Source: Candidatus Rhodoferax randersensis (lineage in GTDB: Bacteria; Pseudomonadota; Gammaproteobacteria; Burkholderiales; Burkholderiaceae_C). Taken from it: DNA of 64,000 bases. The position numbers and the translations under genes are program-made. Position 1 is the stretch's first letter; the number at the start of each line of letters is the position of its first letter. The notes under the pieces were generated by a model that saw nothing but the letters and a program-made list of their open reading frames with translations, ran no database searches and had not been told where the DNA came from. The stretch covers positions 248,001 to 312,000 of the forward strand of contig JADKEH010000006.1 of assembly GCA_016718155.1 (NCBI GenBank), given 5' to 3'. Positions 62,204 to 64,000 of the stretch are shown piece by piece.

Positions 62204-62986
62204 TCAGAGTTGAGCCAGCTTCTGCAGCATCTGGTCGGCGGTCTGGATGGCCTTGGAGTTCATCTCATACGCGCGCTGAACCTGAATCATGGACACCAGC
62301 TCCTGCACCACGTTGACGTTCGACGTCTCGACATAGCCTTGCATCAGGGCGCCCATGCCGTTGGCATTGGGTGCGCCGGTGCTGGGTGCTCCAGATGCGG
62401 CGGTTTCGGTGTACAGACCTTGCCCGCGTGGCTCCAGCCCTGGCGGGTTGACAAAATTGGCCATCACGATGCTGCCTACTGTCTGAGGCGTTACGCTGCC
62501 CGGCACCGTGGCGGTGACGATGCCTTCGGCGGAGATCGAGACACTTTGGGCGGTCACGGGCACGGTGACGCCAGATGCAACCGGGTAGCCCGTGGCAGTG
62601 ACCAGTCGTCCTTGCGAGTCCACCTGGAAGGAGCCATCACGGGTGTAAGCGTTGGTGCCGTCGGGCATGGTGATCTGAAAGAAGCCGTTGCCTTTGATGG
62701 CGACGTCAAGTTGGTTGCTGGACTGCTGCAAGCTGCCTTGCGCGAAGGACCGGCTGGTCGCCACCGTGCGAACCCCAAGACCGATTTGAAGGCCGGTGGG
62801 CAACTGCGACTGCTCGGAGCTGGCGGAGCCGGCTTGGCGCAGGTTTTGGTACAGCAGGTCCTCAAACACAGCGTTGGCGCGCTTGAAGCCGTTGGTGCCG
62901 ACGTTGGCCAGGTTGTTGGAGATCACGTCCAACTGCATTTGCTGGGCTTCCATGCCGGTGCGTGCGATCGCGAGTGCGTTGCTCAT
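62204..62986 (-). CDS. flgG: Flagellar distal rod protein
   Basis: A 260-residue rod protein. The N-terminal motif ARTGMEAQQMQLDVISNNLA is followed by NVGTNGFKRANAVFEDLLYQ; the C-terminal motif reads NVVQELVSMIQVQRAYEMNS. Both are family hallmarks. The length equals that of E. coli FlgG (260). It forms the distal rod inside the P and L rings. Confidence 0.96.
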   Translation of the reverse strand: MSNALAIARTGMEAQQMQLDVISNNLANVGTNGFKRANAVFEDLLYQNLRQAGSASSEQSQLPTGLQIGLGVRTVATSRSFAQGSLQQSSNQLDVAIKGNGFFQITMPDGTNAYTRDGSFQVDSQGRLVTATGYPVASGVTVPVTAQSVSISAEGIVTATVPGSVTPQTVGSIVMANFVNPPGLEPRGQGLYTETAASGAPSTGAPNANGMGALMQGYVETSNVNVVQELVSMIQVQRAYEMNSKAIQTADQMLQKLAQL

Positions 62987-63020
62987 GGTAAATCCTTAAT
63001 GGTGGGTTTCATGCCGGGGG

Positions 63021-63761
63021 CTAGCCTTGCAGCCCCAGCAGTTGCGCTGCGGTACGGTCGTTGGCTTCGGCGGACTGCAGCATCCGCATCTGGACCTCGA
63101 ATTGACGGCCGACTTGGATCATCTGCACCATCGCCTCCACGGTGTTGACGTTGGAGCCTTCGATGTACCTGGTTTTGAGCTGGGCACTCGGATCGGACGG
63201 CAGCGGCTCACCGGATTTGGTCCTGAACAAGCCGTCGTCACCCCGCAAGAGAGGGTCGTCGACGGTGGGCGTGACCATCTTCAATCGACCCAGGTCCGTG
63301 GCAGGTTGGTTGCCGACTTTTGCGCTCAATCGGCCGTCACCGGCCAGCGTCACCTGGGCGCCAGGCTGCACCGTGATCGGGCCGCCGCCATCGGACAGCA
63401 TGGTCAGGCCGCTGCCGTTGACCAGCTCACCCGTGCTGGTGACCTCGAACGAGCCACTTCGCGTATAGCCCTCAACCCCATCGAGTGCCTGTATCGCAAA
63501 CCAGGCCTTCCCTTGTGCCATGGCGTCTAGTGGGCGGTCCGTGAAGTGACTGGGTCCAGGCGCGTCCTTGAATCCCACCGTGGTCTGTGCTGCCAGCACC
63601 CGCGTCGTGGCACCGTCGCCCAGCACCGGCACGGCGCGGGCCGCGGTCAACTGTTGGCGAAAGCCATTGGTCGAGGCATTGGCCAAGTTGTTGGCGATGA
63701 TCCTCTGATGCTGCTCGACTGTGCTGGCACCGGTCATCGAGGTGTAGATCAGGCGGTCCAT
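63021..63761 (-). CDS. flgF: Flagellar proximal rod protein
   Basis: A 246-residue rod protein. N-terminal YTSMTGASTVEQHQRIIANN, then LANASTNGFRQQLTAARAVP; C-terminal NTVEAMVQMIQVGRQFEVQM. Size is typical (E. coli 251). Thirty-four bases separate it from flgG. Confidence 0.95.
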   Translation of the reverse strand: MDRLIYTSMTGASTVEQHQRIIANNLANASTNGFRQQLTAARAVPVLGDGATTRVLAAQTTVGFKDAPGPSHFTDRPLDAMAQGKAWFAIQALDGVEGYTRSGSFEVTSTGELVNGSGLTMLSDGGGPITVQPGAQVTLAGDGRLSAKVGNQPATDLGRLKMVTPTVDDPLLRGDDGLFRTKSGEPLPSDPSAQLKTRYIEGSNVNTVEAMVQMIQVGRQFEVQMRMLQSAEANDRTAAQLLGLQG

Positions 63762-63797
63762 GGCGGTCTGGCTGCGGTCAGTGGCTCAGGTGCGCGG

Positions 63798-64000
63798 CTA
63801 GCGCAGGTTGACCAGGGTGGACATCACCTGGTCCTGCGTCTTGATGGTCTGCGCGTTGGCTTGGTAGGCGCGTTGCGCGGTCATCATGTTGACCAGTTCG
63901 GCGGTCAGGTCGACGTTGGACTCCTCCAGCGCTCCGGCGCGCAGGGCGCCAAAACGGCCCACGCCTGGGGCGCCCTGGACCGGCGTGCCCGATGAGGAGG
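63798..64000 (-). CDS. flgE: Flagellar hook protein, C-terminal end only
   Basis: The stop is TAG at 63798-63800; the rest runs off the window. The visible ~66 codons include the hook/rod C-terminal motif LEESNVDLTAELVNMMTAQR, then AYQANAQTIKTQDQVMST and the ending LVNLR. Position immediately before flgF fits flgE. Confidence 0.9.
   Translation of the reverse strand, partial: SSSGTPVQGAPGVGRFGALRAGALEESNVDLTAELVNMMTAQRAYQANAQTIKTQDQVMSTLVNLR

Overview
The window is high-GC DNA from a betaproteobacterium of the order Burkholderiales, most likely family Comamonadaceae (Rhodoferax/Polaromonas-like). The support is the YifB/ComM, LplT, porin-glnK-amtB and glcEF protein types, a PEP-CTERM protein, a complete-order flagellar flg operon, and several interspersed palindromic repeat families typical of that family. 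I found no tRNA, rRNA, CRISPR array, prophage or intact insertion sequence.

Layout. 0-5 kb: a lipoprotein gene cut by the window edge, divergent from a large RTX-type metalloprotease. 5-13.4 kb: gshA, then a leftward MCE (Mla-like) lipid ABC transport operon (permease, ATPase, MlaD-type protein, lipoprotein, cyclic-nucleotide-binding protein), a DMT permease and lplT. 13.5-19.4 kb: alr, comM, and a porin-glnK-amtB nitrogen operon preceded by an NtrC box and a sigma-54 promoter. 19.4-24.7 kb: DUF2798 protein, cupin, aldose 1-epimerase, SMP-30 lactonase, glcE-glcF. 24.7-28.4 kb: an unusual pair, an acyl-ACP-reductase-like protein with a large unknown N-terminal domain and an iron alcohol dehydrogenase, both ending in histone-H1-like Lys/Ala tails. 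28.5-37.4 kb: PAS-GGDEF-EAL protein, methyltransferase, acnA, DAHP synthase, ornithine cyclodeaminase with a divergent Lrp-type regulator. 37.7-42.1 kb: histidine phosphatase, a Wzz/GNVR protein fused to a decayed tyrosine-recombinase domain, GNAT, and a cyclic-nucleotide-domain diguanylate cyclase. 42.1-45.6 kb: a gene graveyard (flavoprotein, ISNCY, etfA, IS1380 and TPR fragments) surrounding one intact PEP-CTERM gene. 45.6-55.9 kb: threonine-dehydratase-like enzyme, VOC protein, PhzF protein, aminotransferase, two exporters, a MocR-type regulator coupled to an ATPase, and an EAL-like/HDOD protein. 56-64 kb: flgL-K-J-I-H-G-F and the end of flgE, all leftward.

Systems. The porin, GlnK and AmtB genes form one nitrogen-starvation unit. 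The MCE operon and LplT both move (lyso)phospholipids at the inner membrane. The acyl-ACP-reductase-like/ADH pair could convert acyl thioesters to aldehyde and alcohol, possibly tethered to DNA or polyphosphate by the basic tails. The last 8 kb builds the flagellar hook, rod, rings and hook-filament junction.

Sequence quality. Several genes carry frame disruptions next to G/C runs (aminotransferase, DMT permease, MocR regulator, EAL/HDOD protein), and an implausible poly-G block lies at 37513-37631. Indel errors in the assembly are a likely explanation, so these genes should not be called dead without checking reads.
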